This document shows, one piece after another, positions 37,730 through 50,720 of a stretch of 64,000 bases of DNA. Location of the stretch: contig NC_037672.1 in assembly GCF_003255815.1 (NCBI RefSeq), positions 106,766,688-106,830,687 on the forward strand, in the 5' to 3' direction. The translations under genes and the position numbers were made by a program. A model generated the notes under the pieces. That model was not told where the DNA came from, searched no databases, and saw only the letters and a list, made by a program, of their open reading frames with translations. This DNA is from Theropithecus gelada (Eukaryota; Chordata; Mammalia; Primates; Cercopithecidae). Within the stretch, counting starts at the first letter, position 1. Each line of letters begins with the position of its first letter.

Positions 37730-38640
37730 ATCATTTCCAGATTGGCAAAATAAGGACCTCCCAAAATTCACTCCTCCCTGAAGACAATAAGAACACCAGC
37801 AAAAATGGTCACAATCATATTTTCCAGAACTCTGGAAATTAACCAAAGGCCTACAACAATCTGAGGAATTTTTTTCAAGAAAAACAGTTGACTCTCTATA
37901 AGAACAGTAGGTTGTGGAATTTTAACTTAGCCTGTTCCCATCCCCTTCTTCCCAACCTTAAATACCAGTAGCCTCAAAACCATGGAAGCTGTGAAACTCA
38001 GCAGTCACTGTTTGGTCAGAACAGGTTTGGAGCTCCTCCCAAAAGCTCCATCCCAGAGACTTGTCACAATTTGACCTGTGATAAGCTCTATTCTCAGGAA
38101 TAAATTTTTGACCCCACTCAGAGATGGCTAAGTAAGAAAATACCTATCCCCAGAGTGTTTGTTAAAAACAATCAGCAGCAATTTTTTAAGATCTCAGTGG
38201 CCAGAGTCAGTGATACCAGTTAGGGCTAACAAGAGACTCACAAAAAAATTGTAAGCAAAATCTGGTTAATAAGACATTTATAACAGGCTTTGAAAAGCTC
38301 CAATATATTCCTGGGGGATCTAAAGGATCTAAATAGGCACTTGCACGTGCAGGGCTGTGTGCCTATCCAGGGAAGAACTGAGAAGATCTTCATCTCTCAT
38401 TCCTTTTTTTTTTTTTTTTTTTTTTTTGAGATGGAGTCTTGCTTTGTCGCCCAGGCTGGAGTGCAGTGGTGCAATCTCGGCTCACTGCAAGCTCCGCCTC
38501 CTGGGTTCACGCCATTCTCCTGCCTCAGCCTCCCAAGTAGTTCATCTCTCATTTCTGATTGACCTTAAGGTGATGCACAAGCAATACATAAAAGCTAAGA
38601 CAGAGTTGTAAACTGCTGGAGCACTGAAGGTATGCCCCCA
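37730..38640 (+). repeat. old L1 (L1M-type) 5'UTR relic
   Basis: It contains 'gattggcaaaataaggacct', the kind of start seen in ancient L1 5'UTRs, followed by GC-richer sequence with 'gagctcctcccaaaagctcc'. It resumes after the Alu at 38557. The assignment is tentative. Confidence 0.45.
38405..38540 (-). mobile_element. 5'-truncated Alu (right arm only)
   Basis: A T run of about 24 then antisense Alu right-arm sequence ending at CTCCCAAGTAG. An imperfect target duplication ttcatctctcatt-c/t-ct at 38389-38404 and 38541-38556 shows truncation at insertion. Confidence 0.9.
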
Positions 38641-38682
38641 ACAAACATACACCCACACACAAACATACACACACACACAGCC
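38636..38682 (+). repeat. (CA)n-rich tract
   Basis: Imperfect ACACACA/AAACATAC units. Confidence 0.8.
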
Positions 38683-38849
38683 GTTCGCTAAGAATGGGAG
38701 ACTTACTGATTCAAGAAATCTCAGTCTAATCATTAGCTGACCACTAAATTCAATGAGCAAATACTTATGTGGCAATACATAACAAAGAGGAAAGAATTCA
38801 TCCAGTAAAGTCATAAAACAAATAAACAGCAAGGTGCAGGTAAAACTCA

Positions 38850-39075
38850 ATCTAGATTGTACAATTAGATTATACAATTAGGGCATAGATTGTACAATTA
38901 GGGCTAAGTGTAATCTCTTATATGACACAGATTTTGCAGTTACATTCAGGTGTAATTTCTTCTATGGTGAAGATATTCATTATTTATTTATAGCAGTTAT
39001 TTCTAAGAATAACTTCTCAAAAGCACAGATTGGGCAGTTAGTTCTAGGTGGAATCTCCCTGTGACACAGATTCTT
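38850..39075 (+). repeat. decayed tandem repeat, unit roughly 40-70 bp
   Basis: A phrase of the form 'acagatt-gtacaatta-gggct-a-gtgtaatctct' recurs at least four times with increasing divergence (near 38856, 38888, 38930 and 39028). Spacing is irregular. Confidence 0.6.
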
Positions 39076-40738
39076 CTACACTTCTCCACACCCCACAGTA
39101 ATTAGGCACAGGACTGAATACACTGTAGGTGTTTAATACGTAATACTGATTTCTTATACATTGCTTATACTTTGTTGTTATTTCATTCATATTCATAAAA
39201 TTAAGGATAAAAAGTTATATCCCATTGTAAAATAATAACAGCTCAAGAAACCACCAAGAAACAAACACTTAGATTTTTAAAAATACAACTCCAGAGAAGT
39301 GATTCATTTTACAAAAGATTTCTTCACTTTTGTAATATCTCTTTAAATTAGAAGCTCCCATATGCACTTAAAACATTATTAAACTTTATGTTATACACTA
39401 TTTTTCAAGAATATATTTGCCAAATAAAGGAAGATATAAGAAACCAAAATTTATTTCCTCTAAATAAGAGTTATTTTGAATTTTCTGGTTTGCTAGGTAT
39501 CAGAGGCAACAGAACCTGACAGAGAACATTAGTCCTGAATTGAATGAAACACAAAGCCATTCCCCAAACACCTGTAACTCCTCTGGCTCATTCTTAAAAG
39601 CTCTCATAAAACTTAAGAGTACAACCACAAATGGTCACTTTTCCATTCAGTACTTCAGGAAATGAATATACTATGTTCAATCTATAAGCCTGGCACAAAA
39701 TTTAGTTGATTACTAAATATTGTTTATATTTTAAAAAGTCATCCTTATCCAAGAAAACTATTTTCATTCTGAGTCTCCTCCAAAAACTAATTTCTTCTAG
39801 AAATGGCTTTTTATTTATTGTCCTACATACTTTAAAATATGACAATCTTATTTGTTTTAAGAACATTTTTGATGCAATCTTTCTCTCCAATGACTTACAT
39901 TACTTAAATATCACTTACAAACTATGTTAAAAGCTATGGATACTGAATATGAGTCTTTATTATATTTAGTTCTCAATAGGAATTGATACAGAAAATAGCC
40001 AGACTACAGTAGACACTTTTTGCTCCTCTAAAAAAAATTGTTTAAGTGTACAAAAAAAATTTATAGGGACATTGTTATATAGTTTCACATTATGTAGAAT
40101 GGTCACTGAAAATGAAGGAAATACATCAAAATATCTCATAAGCATGTTTAATTAAAATCTGATTCCTAAAAATTTTTTAAATTTATACTACCAGTTAGTT
40201 GAACATGCTAAAAAGCCAAGTGATCTGAATCACTTATTTACAAGAGATAGCATTTACAGTATGCCTTATTTTATAAAAACACTAGATATCAACCCAGGAT
40301 CCCAGCAGCAGTACTTTTCTCTCCTTCATGGGAAAGCAGAGAGGAAACAAAAATACATTTCTAATGCGATCTTCACACTACAAAAAATAAGTGCTAAGGC
40401 ATAACTGCTCAAATAAATGGTACAGTTAGGGAAATAGAAAGGAAGGGCAATTCCTCTCCATTCATAAGTGGAGATGAATAAAACATCTCATACATGAGGT
40501 ATTTAGAAAAATTATCTTTCAGAGCTCAACCTATTTTGGGGGAAAATTAGGGTTCACCCAGATGGAACTTTTCAAATGAAAAATTTACAAGGGCATAAAC
40601 CTTCAACCAGGGCAGTAAAAAGAGAAATAAAAATTACATGAATAAATAAGAGAGTTGCCATAAGGCTTATTTAAAGCCACAATTAGCAAGTTTCCACTGG
40701 TATTAATGCACAGCATGTATACTGGTAAAGGAATGGTT
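39076..40738. other. unassigned AT-rich DNA
   Basis: No gene or family recognised. Opposite open frames near 39702-39930 are AT-rich and look like chance. Confidence 0.45.
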
Positions 40739-40752
40739 TGATGGCAATCTTT

Positions 40753-42206
40753 TTTTTTTGCTTTAAAAAATTATGTATTTTTGTGATAAAATATGCATAA
40801 TGGAAAAACTACCTTTTAACATTTTTAATTGTACAGTTCAGGGGCATTAAGTATACTCATACTGTTGTACAACCATCACTACCTCCCATCCACAGAACAT
40901 GTTTCACCCGCAAAACTGAAACTCTGTGCCCGTTAAACAATAATTGCCTGTTCTAGGCCCCCATCCCAGCCCTTGGCAATCACTATTCTACTTTGTCTCT
41001 GAATTTGACTACTCTAAGTATCTCATGTAAGTAAAATAATATAGTTTTTGTCCTTTTGTTCCTACCTTCTTTCACTTAACATAATATCTTCAAGGATCAT
41101 TCATGTCATAGCATGTGTCAGAATATCTTTTCTTTTCAAGCCTATATGATATTCCACTGTATATACATACTACATTTTGTTTATCTATTCATCTGTCAAT
41201 GGATACTTGTGTTGCTTCTACATTTTGACTATTGTTAATATGTTGCTGTGAATGTGGGTATACAACTATCTCTTTGAGATCCTGTTTTCATTTCTTTTGA
41301 GGTACATACCCGTAAGTGGAATTGCTGGATCTTATGGTAATTCTGTTTTTAATATTTTGGTACATTTTTATTACTGGGCTTAGATTTCTTTTTCCTAATC
41401 AAGTTTTTTTACCAAGCAGCTTTAGGGAGAGAATAGAGAAACACATACTTTTTAAGTATTGCCACAGACTTTAGGCAGAGTTTTGGCCCATTATGATAAT
41501 CTCAGTAACAACCATGTACTGAATATGTGAATTCAAAGAAAGGTTATGTCAGGCAACTATCTCAAAGTTTTGTTATCTCTGCTTGCAATTTTTGTTCAAT
41601 CATCGACCAAGTGCTTGAGGGCTTACTGCATGTGAGGCTCTGTAGACTAAGTATTAATGAACTTTCCTTTTGTCCTTGCAGTACCAGGTATCACTATCAC
41701 GCATTTTGGAGCTTTGATCTCAATTTTCTGCCAAATGAATGGTCCTGTGTTTTGTGCTCATTCATTTACAAACAGAGATCCCTCTGACCACCTTGGAACT
41801 AGAAGGTGTGTGGTCAGAGAACCATGAATGGGCTGCTCTCTGCCTCTCACAGCAGCTCTGCTTCTCCTTGGGACTACTCCTTGTTTTCCCCATTCCTAGC
41901 CCATTCTCTGTATATCCTTGGTCCAGATTCCACAGGGTCTGCCAACTTGCACCCCATTCAGGCATCCATTACCAATATTTATGAAGCCCAGCACTTCTCT
42001 GGTACAGAGCAGGCCGTGGAAATTCCCTTTCGATGATAACGGCTCCTGCATGCAGAGTGGTGGGGGTAGGAGAGTAGAGATAGCCACTTTCTGGATGGAA
42101 GCAGCGTTATCAACCCAAGGGGAACCCATTCATAGGCTAACCAGTAACTCCTGAGGAGAGGCCCAGTAAGGGCAATGACATCTACTCAAGTCAAATAGGT
42201 TTCTGC
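40753..42206 (-). mobile_element. processed retrocopy of a chimeric transcript ending in L1M
   Basis: An exact 14-bp duplication tgatggcaatcttt at 40739-40752 and 42207-42220 brackets 1454 bp. The left end is a T run, so the inserted RNA reads on the minus strand. Its 3' part (41365 down to 40760) is an L1M 3' end. Its 5' part (42206 down to about 41366) is not L1 and matches no family I know. This is what LINE-mediated copying of a transcript that used an L1 polyadenylation site would leave. Small open frames in the 5' part (41762-41965 and 41896-42129, minus strand) are unrecognised. Confidence 0.7.
40760..41365 (-). repeat. L1M (MB/MC-like) 3' end
   Basis: Antisense L1M pattern: 'ttttaattgtacagttcagg', 'gtacaaccatcactacctcc', 'ggaattgctggatcttatgg'. 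It forms the 3' portion of the retrocopy. Confidence 0.85.
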
Positions 42207-42264
42207 TGATGGCAATCTTTGAACCAACTACTCTTAAATCCATCCCATCATTGCTAAAGGAATA

Positions 42265-43560
42265 CGGTCATCTTTTGTTTAACGATGGGGATACATTCTG
42301 AGAATTGCGTCATTAGGCAATTTTGTCATTGTGCAAGCATCATAGAGTGTACTTAAACAAACCTACATGGTATAGCCTACTATACACCTAGGCTATATAA
42401 TACAGCTACACTATGTACAATAGGTATATTGTAGTAATATTATATTTATATTATAGTAATATCGTAATATTTGTATTGTATAATGTAGCTATATTATATA
42501 TATGTGTGTATATATGTCTGTGTCTATATATGTATATTTATTTATTATTTATATTCTATTGCTTGTAGGCTATAAACCTGTACAGCAGGTAGGCAATTGT
42601 AACACAATGGTATTTGTATGCCTTAACATAGGAACGTTACAGTAAAAATATAGTATAAAAGATTTTTTAAGTGGTACTTGTATAAGTCACTTACCATGAA
42701 TGGAGCTTGCAGGACTGGAAGTTGCTCTGGGTGAGTCAATGAGTGAGTGGTGAGTGAATGGGAAAGCCTGGGACATTACTGTTCACCACTATAGACCTTA
42801 TAAACACAGTATACTTAGACTACAGTAAAATTATTTTTAAAAATTTTCTCTTCAACAGTAAATTAACCTTAGCTATTTACTTTACAAACTTTATTGTGTT
42901 TTTAATTTTTTGACTATCTTGTAATAAATCTTACCTTATAACACAAACACATTGTACACTTTCTTTATAGACAGTTCCAATTTTTACATTTTTTTGGTTT
43001 TACTTTTTAAAACATTTTGTTAAAAAACTAAAACACAAACACACACTTCAGCCAAGGCCTACTCAGGGTCAGGATCATCAATATCACTGTCTTTCCACCT
43101 CCACATCTTGTCTCATTGGAAGGTCTTCAGGGACAGTGACACACACGGAGTTGTCATCTCCTGTGATAGCAATGCTTTTTTCAGGATGCCTCCTGATGTA
43201 AAATAGCCTAAGGCTATTTTACAGTTAAAAATTTTTTTAATAAATAGGAGAGCAGTCTAAAATAACGATAAATAGTATAGCACAGTAAATACATAAACCA
43301 GTAACATAGTTGTTTATTATCATTACCAAGTATTATATACTGTGCATAACTATGTGCTATACTTTTGTATGACTGGAAGTGCAGTAGGTTTGTGTACACC
43401 AGCATCACCAAAAACATGTGACTAATGCATTGTGCCATGACATCACAACAGCTATGACATTATTAGGTGACAGGTTTTCCACTGTATTAAAATCTGATGG
43501 GACCAAGGTCATATATGCAGTTCATCACTGTTCTAAGCATTGTCATGCAGTGCAAAACTG
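42265..43560 (+). mobile_element. Tigger2/MER2-like pogo-type transposon
   Basis: Left end CGGTCATCTTTTGTTTAACG and right end 'gcattgtcatgcagtgcaaa' form decayed inverted ends with TA flanks (42263-42264 and 43561-43562). Internal motifs 'tggtatagcctactatacac' and 'cctcctgatgtaaaatagcc' fit this group. About 1.3 kb, internally deleted, no transposase frame. A TA/TG-rich run lies at 42470-42560. Confidence 0.78.
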
Positions 43561-45518
43561 TAATGTGGCATCCTTAAACTTTCAGGAACATAGTTCTCAT
43601 TAATATATGTCTAAAATCTTCCATCCTTCAAAAGCCATTACCAGGACCACCAACTCAGATGCACCTCCAGCCCTGTGCTCCAATGGCCCAAATGGTTTTC
43701 ATCACTCATTGAATTCACACGTCCATTTACATCTTTCTGGCAGTATGTTAGTATTTTGCCTTTATAATCAGCGACACAGTAACATCACAGTCATAAAGAG
43801 ACCCCACTGACAGAAAGACCTGAGTTCAAACCCTGATGCAGTCACTTGGGTTAGTGATTTAATATCTCTGTACTTCATCTTCTTAAGTGACCTTATAGGT
43901 CACTGAAAGAATTAAATGAAATAGTACATTTAAGTTGTCTGTCCAGGAGTCTGGGAGTTCATTAAGTTCAACAATTGTTACTGTGATCACTTGTACATCT
44001 TTTTATCCCATATGATAGTATAAATCCTATCAGAAACAATAGAGAGTACAAATAATTTTTTGAGGGTACTTATTTGCTTTTCCTAAAGCCAATTTGTTAT
44101 TATTTTTTAATTTGAACGGAGATTAATTCTTCCAGAACACTACACAATGCCTCTCACATCTATTTGTTGAACTACTGTTCATTACCTTAGCATTCATCCC
44201 ATCAGCCTATCAGTAGAAGAATACAGAAACAAAAGAAAGGAAGCCTTTTCTTGGATGTAAGAGGTTTTTTGTTTGGTTTTGTTTTTCCTTTTTTAATCTA
44301 CAAATGCAAACAAGTGGGCTACAGAATCTCTAAGGTATCTTTTAATTCTCACATTCTAGAAACCTGTAATGTCCATTAGAGTCAAATAATTTTTCCTCTG
44401 TTTTGAAGCTACTCCTTTTTAGCTTTGCCAACATTCTCCCTTAAATGACCTCTTTCTTTCCAAAATGTCATCTAATATGGTTTGTATTTTCTAGAGTGCC
44501 TTGTCTCTTCACTTTCACCTTCTTTGTGCAATCTTTAAAATAACAGAAACCTTGTTTTAATAATCAAGATCTATTGCTAAAAATTCTACTAAGTCATATA
44601 TACACCAGGGAGGGTGGTCTGTTTTCTAGATGGTTTCTGAATACAGCCTCATTAAATCACCTGGGAGCCACTTAATGGGGGACCTGTGGAGGAAACAAGT
44701 CATGTGCTAAGTCAAATCTATGAAACATTTGTCTAGCCAAGAAAAAAAAAAATTGCTTGAGGAATAAATGACTCGGGTAGACACCACCAGTTTTCACCTT
44801 GGCACTCTGTTAGTCCCCATGTCCTTTTGAGCTTACAGATGGTCTTAATTAAACACAAGTAGTTTCTAATTTACAACACAGGAAACATTTAGAATTTGTT
44901 GTAGAAGTAGAGTTAGTGGAACCTAGTAACCCCAATCTCACCCCCAGACAACTACCTCCATGACTTTAATTCATTTGTACAGATTCCTGATGTATTCATA
45001 AGTCTTTTTTATTACAAGTAAAATATCCTTCTATTGCACTTTTTTAAAAAAGGTTGAAAGTCACCATATCGAGACTTGACTTCTTTCCACTTTGTGTCCT
45101 TGAGTTGTGTCAACCTTGTAGTGGGAGCTGACTACAAAGACCAAGTGCCCTGGGTCTGGAATATTAATGGCTGATGGGCTTCACCTTTCATATATGTCAC
45201 ATTCTCTGTGACATTAGTGTCCTGAGGCTTTGTAAAATGGAATGCTACACTTATCTTCTTGCCATCCAGCTTTTTCTACAAACGCTCTAATAGCTGCTGT
45301 TTCACATTGACATTTGCCCTGCTTCACATCATGTATTTAAGAAACAGTCAATTCCACTAACAATTTTTCTAACAGCCTATTCTGCTCAAAAGTATTTAGC
45401 CCCATTTTTTAAAGGCAAATACTAACCTTGGAATAATGAACGTCCTTAACCCACCTGCACTTCACTTCACTCTTTGCAATAAACACACACACCAACACTC
45501 AATTTGTCAAAGTTTTTC
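43561..45518. other. mostly unassigned DNA
   Basis: A MIR relic lies at 43805-43935. The remainder, including a stretch of less AT-rich sequence at about 45060-45340, is unrecognised. The left target duplication of the next Alu ends at 45518. Confidence 0.45.
43805..43935 (+). repeat. MIR relic
   Basis: Sense MIR: 'gacctgagttcaaaccctga', 'tctctgtacttcatcttct', 'agaattaaatgaaatagtac'. Confidence 0.75.
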
Positions 45519-45823
45519 TTTTTTTTTTTTTTTTTTTTTTTGAGACGGAGTCTCGCTCTGTCACCCAGGCTGGAGTGCGGTGGCCGGATCTCTGCTCACT
45601 GCAAGCTCCGCCTCCCGGGTTTACGCCATTCTCCTGGCTCAGCCTCCCGAGTAGCTGGGACTACAGGCGCTCGCCACCTCGCCCGGCTAGTTTTTTGTAC
45701 TTTTTAGTACAGACGGGGTTTCACCGTGTTAGCCAGAATGGTCTCGATCTCCTGACCTCGTGATCCGCCCGTCTCGGCCTCCCAAAGTGCTAGGATTACA
45801 GGCTTGAGCCACCGCGCCCAGCC
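45519..45823 (-). mobile_element. young AluY of Old World monkey type (AluYR-like)
   Basis: Antisense Alu with little CpG decay and a T run of about 23. Variants include GGTGGCCGGATCT, CTCGCCCGGCTAGTTTTTTG and GGCTTGAGCCACCGCGCC, which I associate with cercopithecid AluYR copies. A perfect 16-bp duplication tttgtcaaagtttttc at 45503-45518 and 45824-45839 supports recent insertion. Confidence 0.92.
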
Positions 45824-45839
45824 TTTGTCAAAGTTTTTC

Positions 45840-46194
45840 AAGAGGTGAGGGGATGAGGCTGAAGGTCAAATTAAGAATGGTTGTGTTATGGTCTGGGAGA
45901 CTAGCCAACACTAGTGTTCTTAAGATGGAGCTTGAACTGGACAAGGCTTATGGTATAATCCCAGGAGACCATAAGCCACCTACTATTCTGGATGATTCTT
46001 ACCTATTCCTTAAAACTCACATTCTGTGTAAAAGGTGGCTTAATATTGACATTATTTGCATTTAGACACCAACGCTTTTCTAAAATAGATAGAAGTGACT
46101 GGCTTTTTATTTCACCGAAGTTTTCTTAATTCTTTTATTTCCAGAGTTTGGGAAGTTCCTTAGGCGTAATAATTTTTCATTACGAACTTAGCAA
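45840..46194. other. unassigned DNA
   Basis: Nothing recognised apart from a weak L2-like patch near 45990-46030. Confidence 0.4.
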
Positions 46195-46500
46195 ATATAT
46201 TTCTTTTCTTTTATCTTTTATTGTATATATTTAAGGTATACAACATGATTGATGTTTTGATATACACAAGTGATTACCACAGTCAAGCCACTTAAGACAT
46301 CCATCATCTCACATAGTTATCTTGTGTGTGTATATGTATTAAGAACACCTAAAATCTACTCTTTTAGCAATTTCTAATATAAATACAATGTTAGTAACTA
46401 AGGTTTTCATGCTGGATATTGTATCTCCAGACTTAGTCATCCTACATATCTGCAACTTTATACCCTTTGACCGACATCTCCCTTGTATTTCTTTTATAAA
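46195..46500 (-). repeat. L1M 3'UTR relic
   Basis: Antisense L1M 3'UTR: 'tgtatatatttaaggtatac', 'agtgattaccacagtcaagc', 'cctttgaccgacatctccc'. A 117-codon frame at 46388-46741 overlaps it and continues into unassigned DNA. It is not coding. Confidence 0.8.
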
Positions 46501-46859
46501 ATTTTTAAAAAGCTTCTTCTGGGTAGATTTCAGTATCTCTGAAAACTTTCATATCTTAATATTAAAACTATTTAAATCTTCAACTAATAGTTCTATTCAT
46601 AAACTAAATACAATTTTTCAATGTGGAATGAGTGAGCGAATAGGAGTTAAAAAGAGTATAACCTTCAAGTTGAGTCTTCATCTCTTTGCAACTCCAGGCA
46701 TCTTCATGCCATTAGTACACAAAGAAGAAATGGTTCTGTGAACTTGGAAGGAAAAGGTCTATGAACCAGTTCTGCTTGTGAGATGAGAGGGGCCTTTGGA
46801 GCAGCTGTAATTAAGCCAAGAGCTCTGTAGGACCAGATAGTTACTCTTTATTCTAAAAG

Positions 46860-47310
46860 AAATAATTATTTAAAATCCGTACCTAAGTTGGAGGGTTCGA
46901 ATTTAACTCAACTAGAGAAGAGCCACAAAGATGATTAAAGGGTTGGTAGGTAGTATCTATTGGGAAAGAATAAAGAAACTAGGATTTTTCCACCTGGTGA
47001 AGGGAAGACTGATGGGTGATTTAAAAACATTCTAAACGTATTTGATCAGTTATTCCAGTGACCAGCTGTTCTCTATCTACAATGAGGACAGAACCAAAAG
47101 AAATAGCCTTAAATTCCAATATGAAAAATGTAGATTAGATCTAAGAAAAATTTCTCTGAGAGTGAGGTTTTTAATATTGGAATGAAATAGCCACTCTGAA
47201 GTCTTTAAATCTGACATAGATTACCATCTTCCTGTAGAAGAGAGTTGTGGTACTAATGGAAGGTCAGAGGATAAATTCTTTCACTGTCCCTTCTATACCT
47301 ATAAAATCTA
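46860..47310 (+). repeat. CR1/L3 LINE relic
   Basis: It follows the CR1-type 3' path: 'agagccacaaagatgattaa', 'agaataaagaaactaggatt', 'gaaaaatttctctgagagtg', 'ggaatgaaatagccactctg'. CR1/L3 activity in mammals is very old, so this is a deep relic. Confidence 0.65.
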
Positions 47311-50300
47311 TGTTTTTTGAGTCAATTTCTTTTGCATCTATTGAGCATGTAGAATTACTTGTGTAAGAAAGTACTGAAGGCAGTGAAGTTGACCATCAAA
47401 GATTAAAACGGTCCAGTAGATAAAGGTTCTTTTCTATGTAGAGGATTCTCAGACCTACACAAAGCAGCTCTAGACTACAGTAAACCCCTACCTTTGCTGA
47501 TCTCACAGTCATACACAAACACTATCCTCTTTACCTATCCTGGAAGAAGTAAAGAGAAATAGAAAGAAAAAAAAAAAGCACGTTTTTTTTTTCATCATGA
47601 AAAATAGCTGAAAAACAGGCATTGAATTCCCTAAGTCATGCGCAATAGAAAAACAGTGTCTACACTGTGTATTATCTTTTTCCGCTTTCCAATATTTTAG
47701 TATCCACTGACATACTAAAAAAAGCAGGAGATAATATCCTTAAATTCACAGACTATATCAGGAAAAGTGTCACTTTGTAGGCCTTCCTATGATTATGCCT
47801 CATTTAAAAGTACTTAGAAGATCCCACTCTTCTCCTTCTATTGCAGTAATTTGCAACAATTTTAAGCAACTTTGCAAAGTGAATAAAAAGGAGTTGAAGC
47901 ATCTGCAATTCAAGGCATTTAAGCTTTAATTCACAAACTGCAGCCCTGAGAATAATTACGAGGGCCTAGTTATTTTCTGCTATGTTGCACATGAAAGGCA
48001 TCCGATCACTTTTTTAAAAAATACCCAAGATGAAGTATTTTTAGAATTGTTATCATTCTTCACTTGAGCGATTCAATAACTGTAGCACTTGCACTGCAGT
48101 CCTCAAAAGAGCTTACATAACCAAACACATACAATCACAGAGGCTTCAAATTAAGTGTCTGGGTAGTGCATTGCCTCACAGAATATTTGATGAAGGGCAC
48201 GAAGCAAATCTTTTAAAATTTGCTCCCCAGAAACTCTTAATACTATGATAATATAGTGCCCGATAAATATGCGGATCGCTAGAAAAATATTTTGTGTCTT
48301 GGTATCTCTATATTTTTATAATCTCTATTCAAAGAGCCATAAACTAAAAGTCACTTAATACACTGGATAACTAACATTATCTGATTTTTAAAAGTAAACC
48401 TCCAACTTTCTCAATATGGCACTACAATTGACACAGTTAAGACAAAATTTAAGAGTTCAGCTTCTGTCATATCTTAGGAAGGGTTTCAGGCACCATATTA
48501 TATAATTGATTATCTAAACCTAGATACTTTGAGAGTAAAGGAGGCCCCATTGATAATTACACCAGAATAGGAAAAAAAAAACCTAACTTTCCCAGGCACA
48601 CCTAGAAAATATGAACATCCTTATTATAGACCAATACAGTCTAGTTTGTTATAGCCAAATATAGGAATCTGCAAGGTCTCCAGGAACTTGGTCCTCTGGG
48701 TTGGGACTGGTATACAGGAGGTAATTAACTGGTATGAAGGTGCAGAAAGGAAGTTTATTTTGGAGATCAAAGCATCTATCAAAAGCCAGTCTGGAGAAGT
48801 CAGCAATGATGGAAACCAAACTTGAAATAACAAAGGTATGTGTGGAGCATGGTGATGCGAGAAGAAAATGCAGGAACATTTCAGAGTACCAGACAAGCAG
48901 GGGAAGAATCAGTAAGCCCTTGGAATTGAATCTAATCATCCAATTACCTATAAGCATTATATGAATACCTGCTGTGAACCAAAGTCTACCTTAACCTTGG
49001 GTTCATGAGTACAGCAGTAGCTACCAACAGAGGGTATCAGCTAAAAACAAAGCAGATGATTGTTTACAAAAACTACAGCACAAAGTAAGGATTAAATCTG
49101 AAAGAAAAAGATAGAAGTCCTATGTTAATAATCATGGAACAGAAATAGGATAGAGCTTCAGTTAATACAACTACACCCCAAAGGTAGCAGCAAAAAAACG
49201 ACTCGATGATTAAAGACAGGCAAATTTACGCCACATGATAGGAAGTTGTCCCGGTGATCAGGATCAGGGTTAGGCCGGCTGATGGAAGACCCGGGTGCTT
49301 TGCCCATGGGGAGGAGAGACATGCAGAGGCCAGGCCTAAAAACTAGTTTTTCAGTAGAAGAAACTCTAGTTGCTTTTTTGTTAAAAAGCAAAAAAAAAAT
49401 TAAAAAGCATAAACAATACATAAAATGAAAACATTAACAGCAATAAGGATACCTAAAGTAGGAAAAAATATTTAAGCACGAAAATAGATACTATCATAGC
49501 AGATACTTCAAATTCCTAAGACTGCTCACATGCAACATTTTAAAACAATGACGATTATAATGATTAATATTCAAATTGTCCTCAAGGTATTACATGCAAA
49601 TGCCAATATCTTAACATAAAATTAAGCAGAGATATTAAATGCAAATGACAAATCTATACAGTAAATTGGTAGAGCTAGAAAACTACTAGTTCTAGCCATA
49701 AACAAATAATTAAAGTAAAAGTAAGCTCTAGAGAGTACATCATTTTCATCTACATCAATGAAATTCTGACCTTGGATAGTCAAATAGGGTAAAGACATTA
49801 AATGGTATTCTAATTGATGAGTGAGTACTCCACCAAATCTCAAGGAATTCTTGTTTTCTCAAAAGTTATTTGATATCTTACCATATCCACTTTCCTACCA
49901 AGTTTCTGATAATTAGTACATCTATATCTTTATAAATTTTTAAAAATCTGAGTAGGCATTCAACAAATCTTAAAATTGTATAAATACTTTAGAATTAAAT
50001 TATATTCTGATTTAATTCTTCTACAAAATTGACACTACTATGCTCATTTTTCTCCTGTATATGATTCTATTCTCTTTCTCTTACCTACTCTGTGTTAAAC
50101 TTCTTCATTAATTCATTTATCTACTGTACAAACTTGTTAAATCATTAAGGAGGCCTCTGTTTTAGGGTTTGTAAGGGACACAAGGATGAAACCTAACATG
50201 AGTCCTATCTTCAAGCTTAGGTGGAAAATGCACAAAATATGCCCTGGAATGCAAGGTAGGTTCAGAAGATGAACAAATTATTTCTATATAGGAAACTTAC

Positions 50301-50440
50301 ATCTGAACTGGGATTTAAAAGGGGAAGAATGTAATAAAAGACCTAAAAAACAAAAGGCTTGATGTTTGTGCATGTGAGAAATGTAAAGTATTCCAGATCT
50401 GCTGGAACATAGGAAAAGGAAGTAAAGAAAGATAAGCTTG
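47311..50440. other. unassigned DNA
   Basis: About 3.1 kb without a recognised gene or repeat apart from short A or T runs (47566-47578, 47584-47591, 48570-48579). Overlapping open frames near 48624-48964 on both strands match nothing I know. Confidence 0.4.
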
Positions 50441-50720
50441 AGGCCAAGTGTGGTGGCTCACACCTGTAATCCCAGCACTTTGGGAGGCTGAGGCAGGCAG
50501 ATCACCTGAGGTCAGGAATTCAAGACCAGCCTGGCCAACATGGTAAAACCCCGTCTCTACCAAAAATACAAATATTAGCCGGGCATGGTCCTGTAATCCA
50601 AGCTACTCAGGAAGCTGAGTGAAGCAGGAGAATGGCTTGAACCCAGGAGGTGGAGTTTGCAGTGAGCAGAGATGGAACTCCAGCCTGGGTGACACAGCGA
50701 GATTGAAAAAAAAAGGAAGG
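50441..50720 (+). mobile_element. AluS-like with short internal deletions
   Basis: Sense Alu with a deletion in the right arm after GGGCATGGT and a tail that became a GGGA run (50712-50731). Confidence 0.88.

Noticed and set aside
41527..42154. several plus-strand frames of 76-86 codons
   Set aside because: They are antisense to the inserted retrocopy, overlap one another in different frames, and match nothing known.
46388..46741. 117-codon plus-strand frame
   Set aside because: It begins inside an antisense L1M 3'UTR and has AT-driven composition.
48624..48964. overlapping frames on both strands (76-102 codons)
   Set aside because: Mutually overlapping, no recognisable domains, no splice or promoter context.
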